DNA of 64,000 nucleotides from Bradyrhizobium canariense (GCF_019402665.1 NZ_VSST01000005.1:1-64000); one strand, 5' to 3'. Positions 8,420 through 18,349 are shown, counted from the stretch's first letter. Made by a program: numbers and translations. The notes: generated from the letters alone by a model not told the origin.

Positions 8420-9348
8420 CCAAGCAGATCGAGATCAAGATTCGCAAAGCGTCCGTCCTCGGAAGCAGCATGGCCTATCGTGAGGCAGGCGCGCAGAACG
8501 CGCCGGTCGCGCTCTTCCTGCACGGCAATCCGACTTCCTCGTACATCTGGCGCAACATCATGCCCTTGGTGTCACCGGTCGCGCATTGCCTCGCGCCCGA
8601 CAACATCGGCTTCGGTCAGTCCGACAAGCCCGACATCGACTACCGCTTCTTCGACCACGTCCGCTATGTCGATGCCTTCATCGAACAGCGCGGCCTTACG
8701 TCGGCCTATCTGGTCGCGCAGGATTGGGGCACGGCGCTCGCATTTCATCTTGCGGAGCGCCGCCCGGATTTTGTGCGCGGCCTCGCTTTCATGGAGTTCA
8801 TCCGTCCGATGCCGACCTGGCAGGACTTCCACGACACCGAGGTTGCCGAAGAGCAGGAGCATGCCGAGGCGGCGCGGGCGGCCTTCCGTAAATTCAGGAC
8901 GCCGGGCGAGGGCGAGGCGATGATCCTCGAGGCGAATGCCTTCGTCGAGCGCGTGCTGCCGGGCGGCATCGTGCGCAAGCTCAGCGAGGACGAGATGGCG
9001 CCCTATCGCACGCCGTTCCCGACGCCGGAGAGCCGCCGGCCCGTACTTGCGCTTCCGCGCGAACTGCCGATCGGAGGCGAGCCTGCTGACGTCTATGAGG
9101 CGCTCCAGTCCGCGCATGCAGCGCTGGCCGCGTCGTCCTATCCAAAGCTCCTGTTCACCGGCGAGCCCGGAGCTCTGGTCGCACCGGAATTTGCCGAACG
9201 GTTTGCAGCCTCCCTGAAGCACTGCGCGCTGGTTCGTCTCGGCGCCGGCCTGCATTTCCTCCAGGAGGATCACCCCGAGGCGATCGGGCGCTCCGTGGCC
9301 GGCTGGATCGCGGGCATCGAGGCGGTGCGCCCGCAGCTTGCGGCCTGA
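8416..9348 (+). CDS. dbjA: haloalkane dehalogenase, DbjA-type
   Basis: 310 residues. It closely resembles, from memory, DbjA of Bradyrhizobium japonicum, an HLD-II haloalkane dehalogenase that hydrolyses C-X bonds to alcohol and halide in the cytoplasm. The full catalytic pentad is visible: N38 (HGNPTSS), D103 nucleophile and W104 (AQDWG), E127 (MEF) and H280 (GAGLHF). The cap insertion rich in Glu, around residues 140-150, is also present. Translation is coupled to the TetR gene. Nearby genes do not show a haloalkane pathway, so the natural substrate is open. Confidence 0.93.
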   Translation: MTKQIEIKIRKASVLGSSMAYREAGAQNAPVALFLHGNPTSSYIWRNIMPLVSPVAHCLAPDNIGFGQSDKPDIDYRFFDHVRYVDAFIEQRGLTSAYLVAQDWGTALAFHLAERRPDFVRGLAFMEFIRPMPTWQDFHDTEVAEEQEHAEAARAAFRKFRTPGEGEAMILEANAFVERVLPGGIVRKLSEDEMAPYRTPFPTPESRRPVLALPRELPIGGEPADVYEALQSAHAALAASSYPKLLFTGEPGALVAPEFAERFAASLKHCALVRLGAGLHFLQEDHPEAIGRSVAGWIAGIEAVRPQLAA

Positions 9349-9375
9349 GCAGAACGCTACCTCCGAACGACATGC

Positions 9376-9407
9376 TCATCGCGGCCGCTGGCCGGCGGCC
9401 GCGATGA
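9376..9407 (+). terminator. strong hairpin downstream of dbjA
   Basis: TCATCGCGGCCGC (9376-9388), a TGGCCG loop and GCGGCCGCGATGA (9395-9407) make a perfect 13-bp stem, starting 28 bp after the dbjA stop. There is no T-tract after it, so termination efficiency is uncertain, but mRNA 3'-end protection is likely. Confidence 0.6.
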
Positions 9408-9856
9408 CGTCTGTGATGTCGCAGTGCAACCGGATGATCGAGCGCGAGCCGTCGGCCACGTAATCGTGCGCGCCGCAGCGGCCGCGCGCGGAGCGACCCT
9501 CTTTCAACAGCGGAATCCCGCCCATAGATTGATTTCGACTTAAGCCGCGACGGAACATTGTACGGCCGAAATCATCAAAACTTCATGGCGTCTGCGCAGG
9601 ATTGCCATGGAGATTCGCGTCAGGCTTGCCGCCGAAAGCGCCAAACCGTGCATCAGGAGCCCGCAACCTGCCTAAAACCTTGAAGCCACGACTTTTTGTT
9701 CGAATTGTCGAATTCCACTCCGCCCCAAAACGCGCTAGTGGAGGGGCAGGGGGCATGCGCGATGCCGGAGCCGCTGACGAGGATTCGTCGAGTGCCCGTG
9801 CGTCGTCCGCCTGTTCGCTGGCCACCCCGGCCGCTGAAGCGTTGTTCGAGGTCTAG
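9408..9856. other. gene-poor stretch upstream of the LPG-synthase-like gene
   Basis: About 450 bp without a gene I can support. Short frames on either strand have no motif and no good ribosome site. One plus-strand frame stops at 9854-9856, immediately before the next ATG, so a small coupled leader peptide is conceivable but unsupported. An AT-richer patch near 9685-9715 (ACTTTTTGTTCGAATTGTCG) is the likeliest place for the promoter of the next gene. Confidence 0.4.
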
Positions 9857-10912
9857 ATGCTGGAAGCCATACGCAGAGCGATGACGTTTCTGCGCCAGAA
9901 GCAAATCCTGCATAAGCTTGGAGTTGTGATCAGCGTCGCTGTCATCGGCATCGCTTGCTATGTGCTCTACCACATGCTGCGCGGCATCGATGTCAACGAA
10001 GTCCTCGAAGCGATCAAGAGCACCGAGCCGAGCCAGATTGCGCTGGCGGCTTTGTTCGTCGCCGCGGGCTATTTCACGCTGACCTTCTACGACCTGTTCG
10101 CCGTGCGCGCGATCGGCCACGCCCACGTCCCCTATCGCATCAACGCGCTCGCCGCCTTCACCAGCTATTCGATCGGCCACAATGTCGGCGCCAGCGTCTT
10201 CACCGGCGGCGCGGTGCGCTACCGCATCTATTCCGCCTACGGCCTGAACGCGATCGACGTCGCAAAGATCTGCTTCCTCGCCGGCCTGACCTTCTGGCTC
10301 GGCAATGCCGCGGTGCTGGGCCTCGGCATCTCCTATCATCCGGAGGCCGCGGCCTCGATCGACATGCTTCCGCCGTGGCTGAACCGGATGCTGGCGATGA
10401 TGATCATCGTCGGGCTGGTCGCCTACGTGGTCTGGGTCTGGACCCAGCCCCGGATGGTCGGCCGCGGGCCCTGGACCGTGATGCTGCCGGGCGGCCCGCT
10501 GACGCTGCTCCAGATCGCGATCGGCATCATCGATCTCGGCTTCTGCGCGCTGGCGATGTACGTGCTGGTCCCGGACGAGCCCAATCTCGGCTTCGTGGTG
10601 GTCGCGGTGATCTTCGTCTCGGCCACGCTGCTCGGCTTTGCCAGCCATTCGCCCGGAGGCCTTGGCGTGTTCGACGCGGCCATGCTGGTCGGGCTCTGGC
10701 AGATGGACCGCGAGGAGCTGCTGGGCGGGATGCTGCTGTTCCGCGTCCTCTATTATCTGTCCCCTTTCGTCATATCTGTAATCTTGCTGACGTTTCGCGA
10801 AGTTATCATCGGCGCACGATCGAAGCGCCTGCAGCAGGCGGCGCTCAAGCTCGACCCCGGGCCCGCGCCTAAAGCCGCTTACGTGAGAAAGCGCAGCGAC
10901 AGCGGCGCCTGA
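9857..10912 (+). CDS. lysylphosphatidylglycerol synthase TM-region family protein (UPF0104/YbhN-like)
   Basis: 351 residues with about eight membrane segments, including GVVISVAVIGIACYVLYHML at the N-terminus and FVISVILLTFREVIIG near the end. The family motifs FTSYSIGHNVGAS, GGAVRYRIYSAYGL and FASHSPGGLGVFDAAML match the membrane flippase-like half of MprF. The aminoacyl-transferase half is absent, so lipid lysinylation is not expected from this protein alone. It stands just before phoR, 33 bp apart, and could share transcripts with it, although the two are not known to be functionally linked. Confidence 0.85.
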   Translation: MLEAIRRAMTFLRQKQILHKLGVVISVAVIGIACYVLYHMLRGIDVNEVLEAIKSTEPSQIALAALFVAAGYFTLTFYDLFAVRAIGHAHVPYRINALAAFTSYSIGHNVGASVFTGGAVRYRIYSAYGLNAIDVAKICFLAGLTFWLGNAAVLGLGISYHPEAAASIDMLPPWLNRMLAMMIIVGLVAYVVWVWTQPRMVGRGPWTVMLPGGPLTLLQIAIGIIDLGFCALAMYVLVPDEPNLGFVVVAVIFVSATLLGFASHSPGGLGVFDAAMLVGLWQMDREELLGGMLLFRVLYYLSPFVISVILLTFREVIIGARSKRLQQAALKLDPGPAPKAAYVRKRSDSGA

Positions 10913-10945
10913 CCGGCGCAACGTCCTTTGGAGAAGCCCGCCCCG

Positions 10946-12244
10946 ATGGCGATCGACGCCCCATCTTCTCCCTCCTCCCAGCCCTGGTCCGACCGGCTGC
11001 GGCACTCGACCGTCATCCTGATCGCCGCGGCGCTGGCGCTGTCGGTGGTGGTCTCGCTGGGCGAATTGTCGGCACTGCATGCGATTGCGGTGTTCTTCTG
11101 CGTCGCGGCCGCAGCGCTGATCCCGTGGCGCCTGCACGATACTGCCGCCTCGCGCGAAGAGACCCGCCGCGTCAACCCGGTCGAGAGCGCGGCGGTCGCC
11201 GCGGTGGTTGCCGGCATGCCCGATCCCGCGGTGCTGCTCGACCGCGCCGGCCGCGTCATCCATCTCAACGCCGCAGCCGCCCAGCTCGCGCCGGCGCTGC
11301 GCCGAAATGAGCTCGCTCAGTTCGCGCTGCGCTCGCCCGAGATCATCACGGCGCTGCGCGAGTCGATCGCGACCACCGAGCCGCGGCGCGCGACCTATCT
11401 CGACCATGTCCCGGTCGATCGCTGGATGGAGCTGACCATCACGCCGGTGCCGGTGCCGACCACCTTCGGCGGCGCCGACAAATGCATGCTGATGACCTTT
11501 CACGACCAGACGCCGCTGCGTCGGGTCGAGGAGATGCGGGCCGATTTCGTCGCCAATGCCAGCCACGAGCTGCGCACGCCGCTGGCCGCACTGTCCGGCT
11601 TCATCGACACGCTTCAGGGGCAGGCCAAGGACGATCCCAAGGCGCGCGAGCGCTTCCTCGGCATCATGCACAACCAAGCCACCCGGATGGCGCGGCTGAT
11701 CGACGATCTGCTGTCGCTGTCGCGGGTGGAGCTGTCGGCCCATGTGCGGCCCGACACCCTCGTCGACCTGCTGCCGATCATCTTGCAGGTCGCCGACGGG
11801 CTCGAGCCGCTGGCGCGGGAACGCCAGGTCGAGGTCGAGACCCAGCTCCCTGAGACCCCGGTACTGATCGCGGGGGACCGCGAGGAGCTGCTCCGCCTGT
11901 TCGAGAATTTGATCGAGAACGCGCTCAAATACGGCGCCGCGGGCGGTCGCGTCATCGTGTCGCTGATGCCAGGCGCCGCCCCTGATGGAACTCAGGAAAT
12001 CCGGGTCCTGGTCCGGGATTTCGGCCCCGGCATCGCGCCGGAGCATCTGCCGCGGCTGACCGAACGGTTCTACCGGGTCGATGTCGGCGACAGCCGCTCG
12101 CAGGGCGGCACCGGCCTCGGATTATCGCTGGTGAAACATATTCTTAACCGCCATCGCGGCCGGCTTTTGATCGAAAGCGTGCCCAAACAGGGCGCCACTT
12201 TCACCGCCTGTTTCCCCCAGGGCAAGCCTGCGGCTCTGAGCTAA
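10946..12244 (+). CDS. phoR: phosphate regulon sensor histidine kinase PhoR
   Basis: 432 residues. Two N-terminal membrane helices (about 20-70) are followed by a PAS domain ([18 protein letters not shown], near 90-110). Next come a HisKA dimerisation helix with the phospho-accepting His in [13 protein letters not shown] (near 205) and a HATPase domain with N-box [16 protein letters not shown] and GTGLGLSL. PhoR phosphorylates PhoB when phosphate is short. The TTG at 10928 is less likely than ATG 10946. phoB lies at the far end of the pst cluster, 4.7 kb away, an arrangement found in other Alphaproteobacteria. Confidence 0.93.
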   Translation: MAIDAPSSPSSQPWSDRLRHSTVILIAAALALSVVVSLGELSALHAIAVFFCVAAAALIPWRLHDTAASREETRRVNPVESAAVAAVVAGMPDPAVLLDRAGRVIHLNAAAAQLAPALRRNELAQFALRSPEIITALRESIATTEPRRATYLDHVPVDRWMELTITPVPVPTTFGGADKCMLMTFHDQTPLRRVEEMRADFVANASHELRTPLAALSGFIDTLQGQAKDDPKARERFLGIMHNQATRMARLIDDLLSLSRVELSAHVRPDTLVDLLPIILQVADGLEPLARERQVEVETQLPETPVLIAGDREELLRLFENLIENALKYGAAGGRVIVSLMPGAAPDGTQEIRVLVRDFGPGIAPEHLPRLTERFYRVDVGDSRSQGGTGLGLSLVKHILNRHRGRLLIESVPKQGATFTACFPQGKPAALS

Positions 12245-12270
12245 ATTCCAGCGATTTCAGCTGCTTAACG

Positions 12271-12288
12271 CTGTCATCCGACTGTCAC
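12271..12288 (+). promoter_or_regulatory. Pho box upstream of pstS
   Basis: CTGTCAT (12271-12277) and CTGTCAC (12282-12288) are direct repeats with an 11-bp period, the standard PhoB recognition unit. The site is 100 bp before the pstS start. It should place pstSCAB-phoU-phoB under PhoB activation during phosphate starvation. Confidence 0.88.
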
Positions 12289-12387
12289 CAAACCTTCGTA
12301 AAAGCTCAGCTGTCCGCTCCTAAAGGGGCGGCACGGGGAGCGCGATCGGGCGCGGATGGCGCTTCGCTCCCCTGTATGGAGACCAGC

Positions 12388-13401
12388 ATGAATTTCCTCA
12401 AAACACTCGTCGCTGCTGGCATCGTCGCCGCATCGACGACGGCGGCCTTTGCTGCCGATATCACCGGTGCCGGTGCGACGTTCCCGTTCCCGATCTATTC
12501 CAAATGGGCTGACGCCTATAAGAAGGAGACCGGCAACGGTCTGAACTACCAGTCGATCGGCTCCGGCGGCGGCATCAAGCAGATCCAGGCCAAGACCGTG
12601 ACCTTCGGCGCCAGCGACGCGCCGCTCAAGGCCGAGCAGCTCGAGAAGGACGGCCTCGTCCAGTGGCCGATGGTGATGGGTGCCATCGTTCCCGTCGTCA
12701 ACATCGAGGGCGTGAAGCCCGGCGAGATGGTGTTCGACGGCGAGACGCTGGCCAGCATCTATCTCGGCAAGATCACCAAATGGGATGACGCCGCGATCAA
12801 GAAGCTCAACCCGAACGTGAAGCTGCCCTCGGAGGCCATCACCGTGGTCCGCCGTTCGGACGGCTCTGGCACCACCTTCAACTTCACCAACTACCTCGCC
12901 AAGGCCAGCGCGGACTGGAAGAGCAAGGTCGGTGAGGGTACCGCGGTCGAGTGGCCGGTCGGCGTCGGCGCCAAGGGCAACGAAGGCGTGTCCGGCAACA
13001 TCAGCCAGACCAAGAACTCGATCGGCTACGTCGAGTACGCCTATGCCAAGCAGAACAAGCTGACCTACACCGGTCTCGTCAACAAGGCCGGCAAGCCGGT
13101 GCAGCCCACCGTCGAAGCCTTCCAGGCGGCCGCCTCCAACGCCGACTGGGCCAAGGCTCCCGGCTACTACGTCATCCTGACCGACCAGCCCGGCGAGAAG
13201 TCCTGGCCGATCACGGCGGCGACGTTCATCCTGATGCACAAGGACGCCACCGACAAGGCGGCCTCGCAGGAAGCCATCAAGTTCTTCCGCTGGGCCTTCA
13301 AGAACGGCGGCAAGGCGGCTGAAGAGCTCGACTACATCCCGATGCCGGACCCGGTCGTTCAGCTGATCGAGAAGACCTGGGCTGCCGAAATCAAGAGCTA
13401 G
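12388..13401 (+). CDS. pstS: phosphate ABC transporter substrate-binding protein PstS
   Basis: 337 residues with a cleavable signal peptide ([19 protein letters not shown], cleavage after residue about 23). The phosphate-binding loops are visible as [23 protein letters not shown] and [15 protein letters not shown]. It binds inorganic phosphate in the periplasm for PstCAB. ATG 12388 has GGAG 6 bp before it; the in-frame ATG 12376 has none. The gene is preceded by a Pho box and followed by a hairpin that may let pstS accumulate above the downstream genes. Confidence 0.96.
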   Translation: MNFLKTLVAAGIVAASTTAAFAADITGAGATFPFPIYSKWADAYKKETGNGLNYQSIGSGGGIKQIQAKTVTFGASDAPLKAEQLEKDGLVQWPMVMGAIVPVVNIEGVKPGEMVFDGETLASIYLGKITKWDDAAIKKLNPNVKLPSEAITVVRRSDGSGTTFNFTNYLAKASADWKSKVGEGTAVEWPVGVGAKGNEGVSGNISQTKNSIGYVEYAYAKQNKLTYTGLVNKAGKPVQPTVEAFQAAASNADWAKAPGYYVILTDQPGEKSWPITAATFILMHKDATDKAASQEAIKFFRWAFKNGGKAAEELDYIPMPDPVVQLIEKTWAAEIKS

Positions 13402-13413
13402 CTTCGCGACGCT

Positions 13414-13449
13414 CGTGCCCCGGATGCGATGCGCCGCATCCGGGGCACG
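13414..13449 (+). terminator. perfect 15-bp hairpin between pstS and pstC
   Basis: CGTGCCCCGGATGCG (13414-13428), loop ATGCGC, and CGCATCCGGGGCACG (13435-13449). It lacks a T-run, so partial termination or protection of the pstS 3' end is more likely than full termination. Differential expression of binding protein over permease is common in such operons. Confidence 0.65.
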
Positions 13450-13491
13450 GACCAACAAAAAAACGTATGCTATTCAGTACAGGGGATCGGC

Positions 13492-14490
13492 GTGGCAGAG
13501 ATGGCCGTTCAGAGCGATGTAATCGACGACGCCGGACCGTATGATCGCGCCAAGGCCTTGAGCGCGTTCAAGCTCGGCGACGTTACCTTCTACTGGATCA
13601 CGCGGCTCTCCGCGATCTCGGTGCTTCTGATCCTCGGCGGCATCATCATTTCGCTGATCGTCGGCGCCTTCCCGGCGATGAAGGAATTCGGGGTCTCGTT
13701 CCTGTGGACGCAGCGCTGGGCGCCGTCGGCCGATCCGCCGGTGCTCGGCGCGCTCGGGCCAATGTACGGCACGCTCGTCACCTCCTTCATCGCGATGCTG
13801 ATCGCCATTCCCGTGGGTCTCGGCATTGCGATCTTCCTCACCGAGCTCTGCCCGCAATGGCTGCGCCGCCCGATCGGCATGGCGATCGAGCTGCTCGCCG
13901 GCATCCCCTCGATCATCTACGGCATGTGGGGCTTCTTCGTGTTGGGTCCGTTCCTCGCCAACACGTTCCAGCCCTTCATGATCAAGATCTTCGACGGCGT
14001 GCCCGTGCTGGGCGCGATCTTCGCAGGTCCCCCGTCCTATCTCAGCCTGTTCAATGCCGCGCTGATCCTCGCCATCATGGTGCTGCCCTTCATCACCTCG
14101 ATCTCAGTCGACGTGTTCAAGACCGTGCCTCCGGTGCTGAAGGAAGCCGCCTACGGCGTCGGCTGCACCACCTGGGAAGTCGTCCGCAGCGTGGTGATCC
14201 CCTACACCCGCGTCGGCGTCATCGGCGGCGTCATGCTGGCGCTGGGCCGGGCGCTCGGCGAGACCATGGCGGTGACCTTCATCATCGGCAACTCGTTCCG
14301 GATCTCGTCGTCGATCTTCGCGCCGGGCACCACGATCTCGGCGGCGATCGCATCCGAGTTCGCCGAGAGCGACGGCCTGCACCAGTCCGGCCTGATCCTG
14401 CTCGGTCTCCTGCTGTTCGTGCTGACCTTCTTCGTGCTTGCAGCGGCGCGGCTGATGCTGATGCGGCTGGAAAAGAAGGCGGGGAACTAG
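13492..14490 (+). CDS. pstC: phosphate ABC transporter permease PstC
   Basis: 332 residues from a GTG at 13492, which has AGGGG about 9 bp upstream; ATG 13501 is the alternative. Six membrane helices are visible, beginning with [20 protein letters not shown]. The permease EAA-type loop reads [20 protein letters not shown], then [20 protein letters not shown]. PstC pairs with PstA to form the phosphate channel. It follows pstS by about 90 bp and ends 4 bp before pstA. Confidence 0.94.
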   Translation: MAEMAVQSDVIDDAGPYDRAKALSAFKLGDVTFYWITRLSAISVLLILGGIIISLIVGAFPAMKEFGVSFLWTQRWAPSADPPVLGALGPMYGTLVTSFIAMLIAIPVGLGIAIFLTELCPQWLRRPIGMAIELLAGIPSIIYGMWGFFVLGPFLANTFQPFMIKIFDGVPVLGAIFAGPPSYLSLFNAALILAIMVLPFITSISVDVFKTVPPVLKEAAYGVGCTTWEVVRSVVIPYTRVGVIGGVMLALGRALGETMAVTFIIGNSFRISSSIFAPGTTISAAIASEFAESDGLHQSGLILLGLLLFVLTFFVLAAARLMLMRLEKKAGN

Positions 14491-14494
14491 CGCC

Positions 14495-15340
14495 ATGAAT
14501 CCGATCTATTCACGCCGCCGCCGCAAGGACATCGTCGTTCGCGGGCTCTGCATCGCCGCAACGGCCTTCGGCGTCACCTGGCTCGCGCTGATCCTGATCA
14601 CGCTGCTCTACAATGGACTGGCGGGACTCAATGTCCAGCTGTTCACCGAGAACACGCCGCCTCCCGGATCGAACGAGGGCGGCCTGCTCAACGCCATCGT
14701 CGGCTCGCTGATCATGACCGTGATCGGCGTCGGCATCGGCGCGCCGCTCGGCATGTTCGCCGGCACCTATCTCGCCGAATACGGCCGCAATGACCGGCTG
14801 ACCTCGGTGATCCGCTTCATCAACGACATCCTGCTCTCGGCGCCCTCGATCATCATCGGCCTGTTCATCTACGGCGCGGTGGTGGTGCCGATGCGCGGCT
14901 TCTCGGCGATCGCAGGCTCGCTCGCGCTCGCGGTCATCGTGATCCCGGTGGTGCTGCGCACGACCGAGGACATGCTGCTGCTGGTGCCGAACGCGCTGCG
15001 CGAGGCGGCCTCGGCGCTCGGCCTGCCGCGTTCGCTGGTGATCAAGCGGATCGCTTATCGCGCCGCGCGCTCCGGCCTCATCACCGGCGTGCTGCTCGCA
15101 ACCGCTCGCGTCGCCGGTGAAACTGCGCCGCTGCTGTTCACCGCGCTGTCGAACCAGTTCTTCAGCCTCGGCCTGAATAAGACGATGGCGAACCTGCCTG
15201 TCACCATCAACAACTTCGTGCAGAGCCCCTATGCCTATTGGAAGCAATTGGCCTGGAGCGGGGCGCTGCTCATCACCCTGACCGTTCTTGCCCTTAATAT
15301 TGGCGCGCGCATCCTTGGCGCCGAGAGGACCGCAAAATGA
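14495..15340 (+). CDS. pstA: phosphate ABC transporter permease PstA
   Basis: 281 residues with six predicted membrane helices. The first, [20 protein letters not shown], follows a very basic start (SRRRRKD) that fits the inside-positive rule. The ATPase-contacting loop [20 protein letters not shown] and [11 protein letters not shown] are typical of PstA. The start is 4 bp after pstC, and the stop overlaps pstB (ATGA at 15337), so the operon is tightly coupled. Confidence 0.95.
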   Translation: MNPIYSRRRRKDIVVRGLCIAATAFGVTWLALILITLLYNGLAGLNVQLFTENTPPPGSNEGGLLNAIVGSLIMTVIGVGIGAPLGMFAGTYLAEYGRNDRLTSVIRFINDILLSAPSIIIGLFIYGAVVVPMRGFSAIAGSLALAVIVIPVVLRTTEDMLLLVPNALREAASALGLPRSLVIKRIAYRAARSGLITGVLLATARVAGETAPLLFTALSNQFFSLGLNKTMANLPVTINNFVQSPYAYWKQLAWSGALLITLTVLALNIGARILGAERTAK

Positions 15341-16158
15341 GTGATCTTTCCGTATCGATGAGCGCGGCCGGTGGGCTGCCCCACGCGCCGGTGCTGCCGG
15401 AGGCGCCCCCGAAGGTGACCGTGCGCAACCTGAACTTCTATTACGGCGAGCACCACGCGCTGAAGAACATCAACCTGACGCTGGGCGCCAATCGCGTCAC
15501 GGCGTTCATCGGTCCGTCGGGCTGCGGCAAGTCGACCCTGCTGCGCATCTTCAACCGGATGTACGACCTCTATCCCGGCCAGCGCGCCACTGGTCAGCTG
15601 ATGCTCGACCAGACCAACATCCTCGACGGCAAGCTGGACCTCAATTTGCTGCGCGCCCGCGTCGGCATGGTGTTCCAGAAGCCGACGCCGTTCCCGATGA
15701 CGATCTACGAGAACATCGCGTTCGGCATCCGCCTGTATGAGAAGATCTCGAAGTCCGAAATGGACGGCCGCGTCGAGAAGGCGCTGCGCGGCGGCGCGCT
15801 GTGGAACGAGGTCAAGGACAAGCTCAACGCCTCCGGCCTGTCGCTCTCCGGCGGCCAGCAGCAGCGCCTCTGCATCGCCCGCACCGTCGCGGTGCGGCCC
15901 GAGGTGATCCTGTTCGACGAACCCTGTTCGGCGCTCGACCCGATCTCGACCGCCAAGGTCGAGGAGCTGATCCAGGAGCTGTCCGAGGATTACACGATCG
16001 CGATCGTCACCCACAACATGCAGCAGGCGGCGCGCGTCTCCGACAAGACCGCCTTCATGTATCTCGGCGAGCTGATCGAGTTCGACGACACCAGCAAGAT
16101 CTTCACGTCGCCGACCGACCGGCGCACGCAGGATTACATCACCGGCCGGTTCGGCTGA
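15337..16158 (+). CDS. pstB: phosphate ABC transporter ATP-binding protein PstB
   Basis: 273 residues, usual PstB size. The Walker [10 protein letters not shown] is near residue 59, the ABC signature [13 protein letters not shown] near 169 and the Walker [14 protein letters not shown] near 189. The PstB-specific [17 protein letters not shown] and the H-loop [12 protein letters not shown] are present. It drives phosphate import and, with PhoU, passes the phosphate signal to PhoR. Confidence 0.97.
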   Translation: MSDLSVSMSAAGGLPHAPVLPEAPPKVTVRNLNFYYGEHHALKNINLTLGANRVTAFIGPSGCGKSTLLRIFNRMYDLYPGQRATGQLMLDQTNILDGKLDLNLLRARVGMVFQKPTPFPMTIYENIAFGIRLYEKISKSEMDGRVEKALRGGALWNEVKDKLNASGLSLSGGQQQRLCIARTVAVRPEVILFDEPCSALDPISTAKVEELIQELSEDYTIAIVTHNMQQAARVSDKTAFMYLGELIEFDDTSKIFTSPTDRRTQDYITGRFG

Positions 16159-16169
16159 GGAGACGCGAC

Positions 16170-16886
16170 ATGGCTTCCGAACATACCGCAAAGGCTTTCG
16201 ACACCGACCTCCAGGAACTCACCCGCCTGGTCGCCGAGATGGGCGGCATCGCCGAGCGCATGATCGTCGAGTCCGTCGACGCGCTGATCCGCCGCGACGT
16301 CCCGCTCGGCCAGCGCGTCGTCGCCATCGACACCGAGCTCGACGCGCTGCAGAAGCGCATCGAGGAGCGTGCGGTGCTCACCATCGCCCGCCGCCAGCCG
16401 ATGGCGGTCGATCTGCGCGAGATCGTCGGCGCCATGCGCGTCGCGACCGATCTCGAGCGCATCGGCGACCTCGCCAAGAACATGGGCAAGCGCGTCGCGG
16501 CGCTGGAGACGGACTTCCATCCGCTCAAGCTGTTCCGCGGCCTCGAGCACATGACCGACCTCGTGCAGCAGCAGGTCAAGTCGGTGCTGGACGCCTATGC
16601 CGCGCATGATTTGCCGGCGGCGATGGCCGTGTGGAAGGGCGACGAGGAAGTCGACGCCATCTGCACCTCGCTGTTCCGCGAGCTCCTCACCTACATGATG
16701 GAGGATCCGCGCAACATCTCGTTCTGTATTCACCTGATGTTCTGCGCCAAGAACATCGAGCGGATCGGCGACCACGCCACCAACATCGCCGAGACCGTGT
16801 TCTACATGATCGAGGGCCAGGCGATCACCGACAAGCGGCCGAAGGGCGACATGACGACCTTCGCCAACACGGTACCGAACACCTGA
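16170..16886 (+). CDS. phoU: phosphate signalling complex protein PhoU
   Basis: 238 residues, two tandem three-helix PhoU domains. The metal-binding E/DxxxD repeats appear as ATDLERIGDLAKN (first domain) and AKNIERIGDHATNIAE (second). PhoU bridges PstB and PhoR and damps phosphate starvation signalling. ATG 16170 follows GAGGAGACG, 11 bp after the pstB stop. A longer frame upstream simply overlaps pstB and is not used. Confidence 0.96.
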   Translation: MASEHTAKAFDTDLQELTRLVAEMGGIAERMIVESVDALIRRDVPLGQRVVAIDTELDALQKRIEERAVLTIARRQPMAVDLREIVGAMRVATDLERIGDLAKNMGKRVAALETDFHPLKLFRGLEHMTDLVQQQVKSVLDAYAAHDLPAAMAVWKGDEEVDAICTSLFRELLTYMMEDPRNISFCIHLMFCAKNIERIGDHATNIAETVFYMIEGQAITDKRPKGDMTTFANTVPNT

Positions 16887-16909
16887 AGACTTAAGGGAGC
16901 GACGACCCG

Positions 16910-17617
16910 ATGGGCGCACGCATTATGGTGGTTGAGGACGAGGAAGCCCTGACCGAGCTTCTCCGCTACAACCTCGAAGGCGACGGCTATGACGTCGAGA
17001 CGGTGATGCGCGGCGACGACGCCGACACCCGCCTCAAGGAGCACATCCCCGATCTGATCGTGCTCGACTGGATGCTGCCGGGCCTGTCAGGCATCGAACT
17101 GTGCCGCCGGCTTCGCACCCGTCCCGAGACCAAGCAGCTCCCGATCATCATGCTCACCGCGCGCGGCGAGGAGAGCGAGCGGGTGCGGGGTCTTGCGACC
17201 GGCGCCGACGATTACATCGTCAAGCCGTTCTCGGTGCCGGAGCTGCTGGCGCGCGTGAAGGGCCTGCTGCGGCGCGCGAGCCCCGAGCGGCTCGCCACCG
17301 TGCTTGCTTTTGGCGACATCGAGCTCGACCGCGACAAGCGCCGCGTGGCGCGCTCAGGCCGGCCGATCGATCTCGGTCCGACCGAATATCGCCTGCTGGA
17401 GTTCTTCCTGGAGCACCCGGGCCGGGTGTTCTCGCGCGAGCAACTGCTCGACAGCGTCTGGGGCCGCGACATCTATATCGACGAGCGTACCGTCGACGTG
17501 CATATCGGCCGCCTGCGCAAGCTGCTCAATCTCGGCCGCGAGCAAGACCCGATCCGCACCGTCCGCGGCGCCGGCTACGCGCTGGATGATCGGTTTGCGA
17601 AGGCGGAGCAGGTGTAG
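16910..17617 (+). CDS. phoB: phosphate regulon response regulator PhoB
   Basis: 235 residues. The receiver domain (1-120) has the acidic pair EDEE near 9-12, the phospho-acceptor Asp in LIVLDWMLPG (near 54), a Thr in MLTARG and the Lys in DDYIVKPFS. The winged-helix domain ends with RTVDVHIGRLRKLLN and IRTVRGAGYAL. Phosphorylated PhoB binds Pho boxes such as 12271-12288. AAGGGAG precedes ATG 16910. The gene closes the pho operon and is followed by a repeat. Confidence 0.96.
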   Translation: MGARIMVVEDEEALTELLRYNLEGDGYDVETVMRGDDADTRLKEHIPDLIVLDWMLPGLSGIELCRRLRTRPETKQLPIIMLTARGEESERVRGLATGADDYIVKPFSVPELLARVKGLLRRASPERLATVLAFGDIELDRDKRRVARSGRPIDLGPTEYRLLEFFLEHPGRVFSREQLLDSVWGRDIYIDERTVDVHIGRLRKLLNLGREQDPIRTVRGAGYALDDRFAKAEQV

Positions 17618-17661
17618 GGTTGCAGGCTTGTTTGTTGGCGAGCTGTCCCTGCATTCTCCGA

Positions 17662-17795
17662 TGTCGTCCCGGACAAGCGAGCGCTGATCCGGGACCCATA
17701 ACCACAGGGAGTGGTTTGGCGAAGACTCCGAGTTACCCCTTTCGCACGACTACTGCGTGCTCGGAGTATGGGTCCTGGCTTTCGCCAGGACGACA
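17662..17795. repeat. dispersed intergenic repeat downstream of phoB
   Basis: The block starts GTCGTCCCGGACAAGCGAGC and ends with GGGTCCTGGCTTTCGCCAGG then ACGACAC. Its right end is the same element as at 4731-4759. A GTGGTTTGGCGAAG segment inside it also occurs in the copy at 20981-21101. It occupies most of the gap between convergent phoB and gcrA. Confidence 0.75.
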
Positions 17796-17836
17796 CTGAA
17801 ATTATTGAACTGTCTTTGCGCGACGACTTGCCGTGA

Positions 17837-18349
17837 TTACCGCGGACCCGGCTTCACCGGTGCGCGGCGCCGATCCGACGCCGGCTGGTACGCAACACGC
17901 GAGTGCTGGGCGCAATAGGGCAGGCCGGACAGCGCCCGTCCACCGCAGAAGAAGAAGTCCGGGCTCGAGGGATCGCCGACCGGCCAGTGGCAGGTCGCCT
18001 CGTTCAATTCGAGCAGCGACAGCCGCTGGCTCATCGGCACCACGTTGTCGTAGGTGACCGGATCCGGCTCAGCCTCGACCTCGAAGGCCTGCGCCAGCGC
18101 GGTGTTGCCGCGCGAGATCGGGCGGCTCACCCGCATCATGTGCTGCGCGGGGCGCGCCTTGCGCGGCCGGGGCGCTGCCGATGATGGGCTCTTGGCGCGG
18201 CCCGAAAGACCGAGCCTGTGCACTTTGCCGATCACGGCATTGCGGGTCACATTGCCGAGCTCCGCCGCGATCTGGCTGGCCGAAAGTCCGGCCTCCCAGA
18301 GCTTTTTCAGCTGCTCGACGCGATCATCGGACCAGGTCAAAACCGTCAT
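17837..18349 (-). CDS. gcrA: cell cycle regulator GcrA
   Basis: 170 residues. The N-terminal 45 residues are the GcrA helix-turn-helix: WSDDRVEQLKKLWEAGLSAS, then IAAELGNVTRNAVIGKVHRL. A basic, Ser/Pro-rich linker leads to the C-terminal sigma-70-binding region with the conserved CHWPVGDP and FCGGRALSGLPYCAQHSRVA. GcrA works with sigma-70 and prefers promoters with CcrM-methylated GANTC sites. Five GANTC sites lie in the region upstream of its own start. It is convergent with phoB and divergent from argD; AAAGGG stands before the ATG. Confidence 0.96.
   Translation of the reverse strand: MTVLTWSDDRVEQLKKLWEAGLSASQIAAELGNVTRNAVIGKVHRLGLSGRAKSPSSAAPRPRKARPAQHMMRVSRPISRGNTALAQAFEVEAEPDPVTYDNVVPMSQRLSLLELNEATCHWPVGDPSSPDFFFCGGRALSGLPYCAQHSRVAYQPASDRRRAPVKPGPR

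Noticed and set aside
9520..9570. Possible general-stress (EcfG) promoter, GGAAC near 9551
   Set aside because: The expected CGTT-type -10 at 16-17 bp spacing is absent.
9602..9856. 84-codon frame ending directly before the LPG-synthase-like ATG
   Set aside because: No motif, low-complexity Ala/Ser content and no ribosome site; a coupled leader peptide cannot be excluded but is unsupported.
9653..12046. Minus-strand open frame of 797 codons opposite the LPG-synthase-like and phoR genes
   Set aside because: It is antisense to two well-supported genes, is rich in Arg, His, Asp and Gln from GC-skewed codons, and has no domain motif.
12274..13458. Minus-strand open frame of 394 codons opposite pstS
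   Set aside because: Antisense to a gene with a signal peptide and phosphate-binding loops, and it would cover the Pho box.
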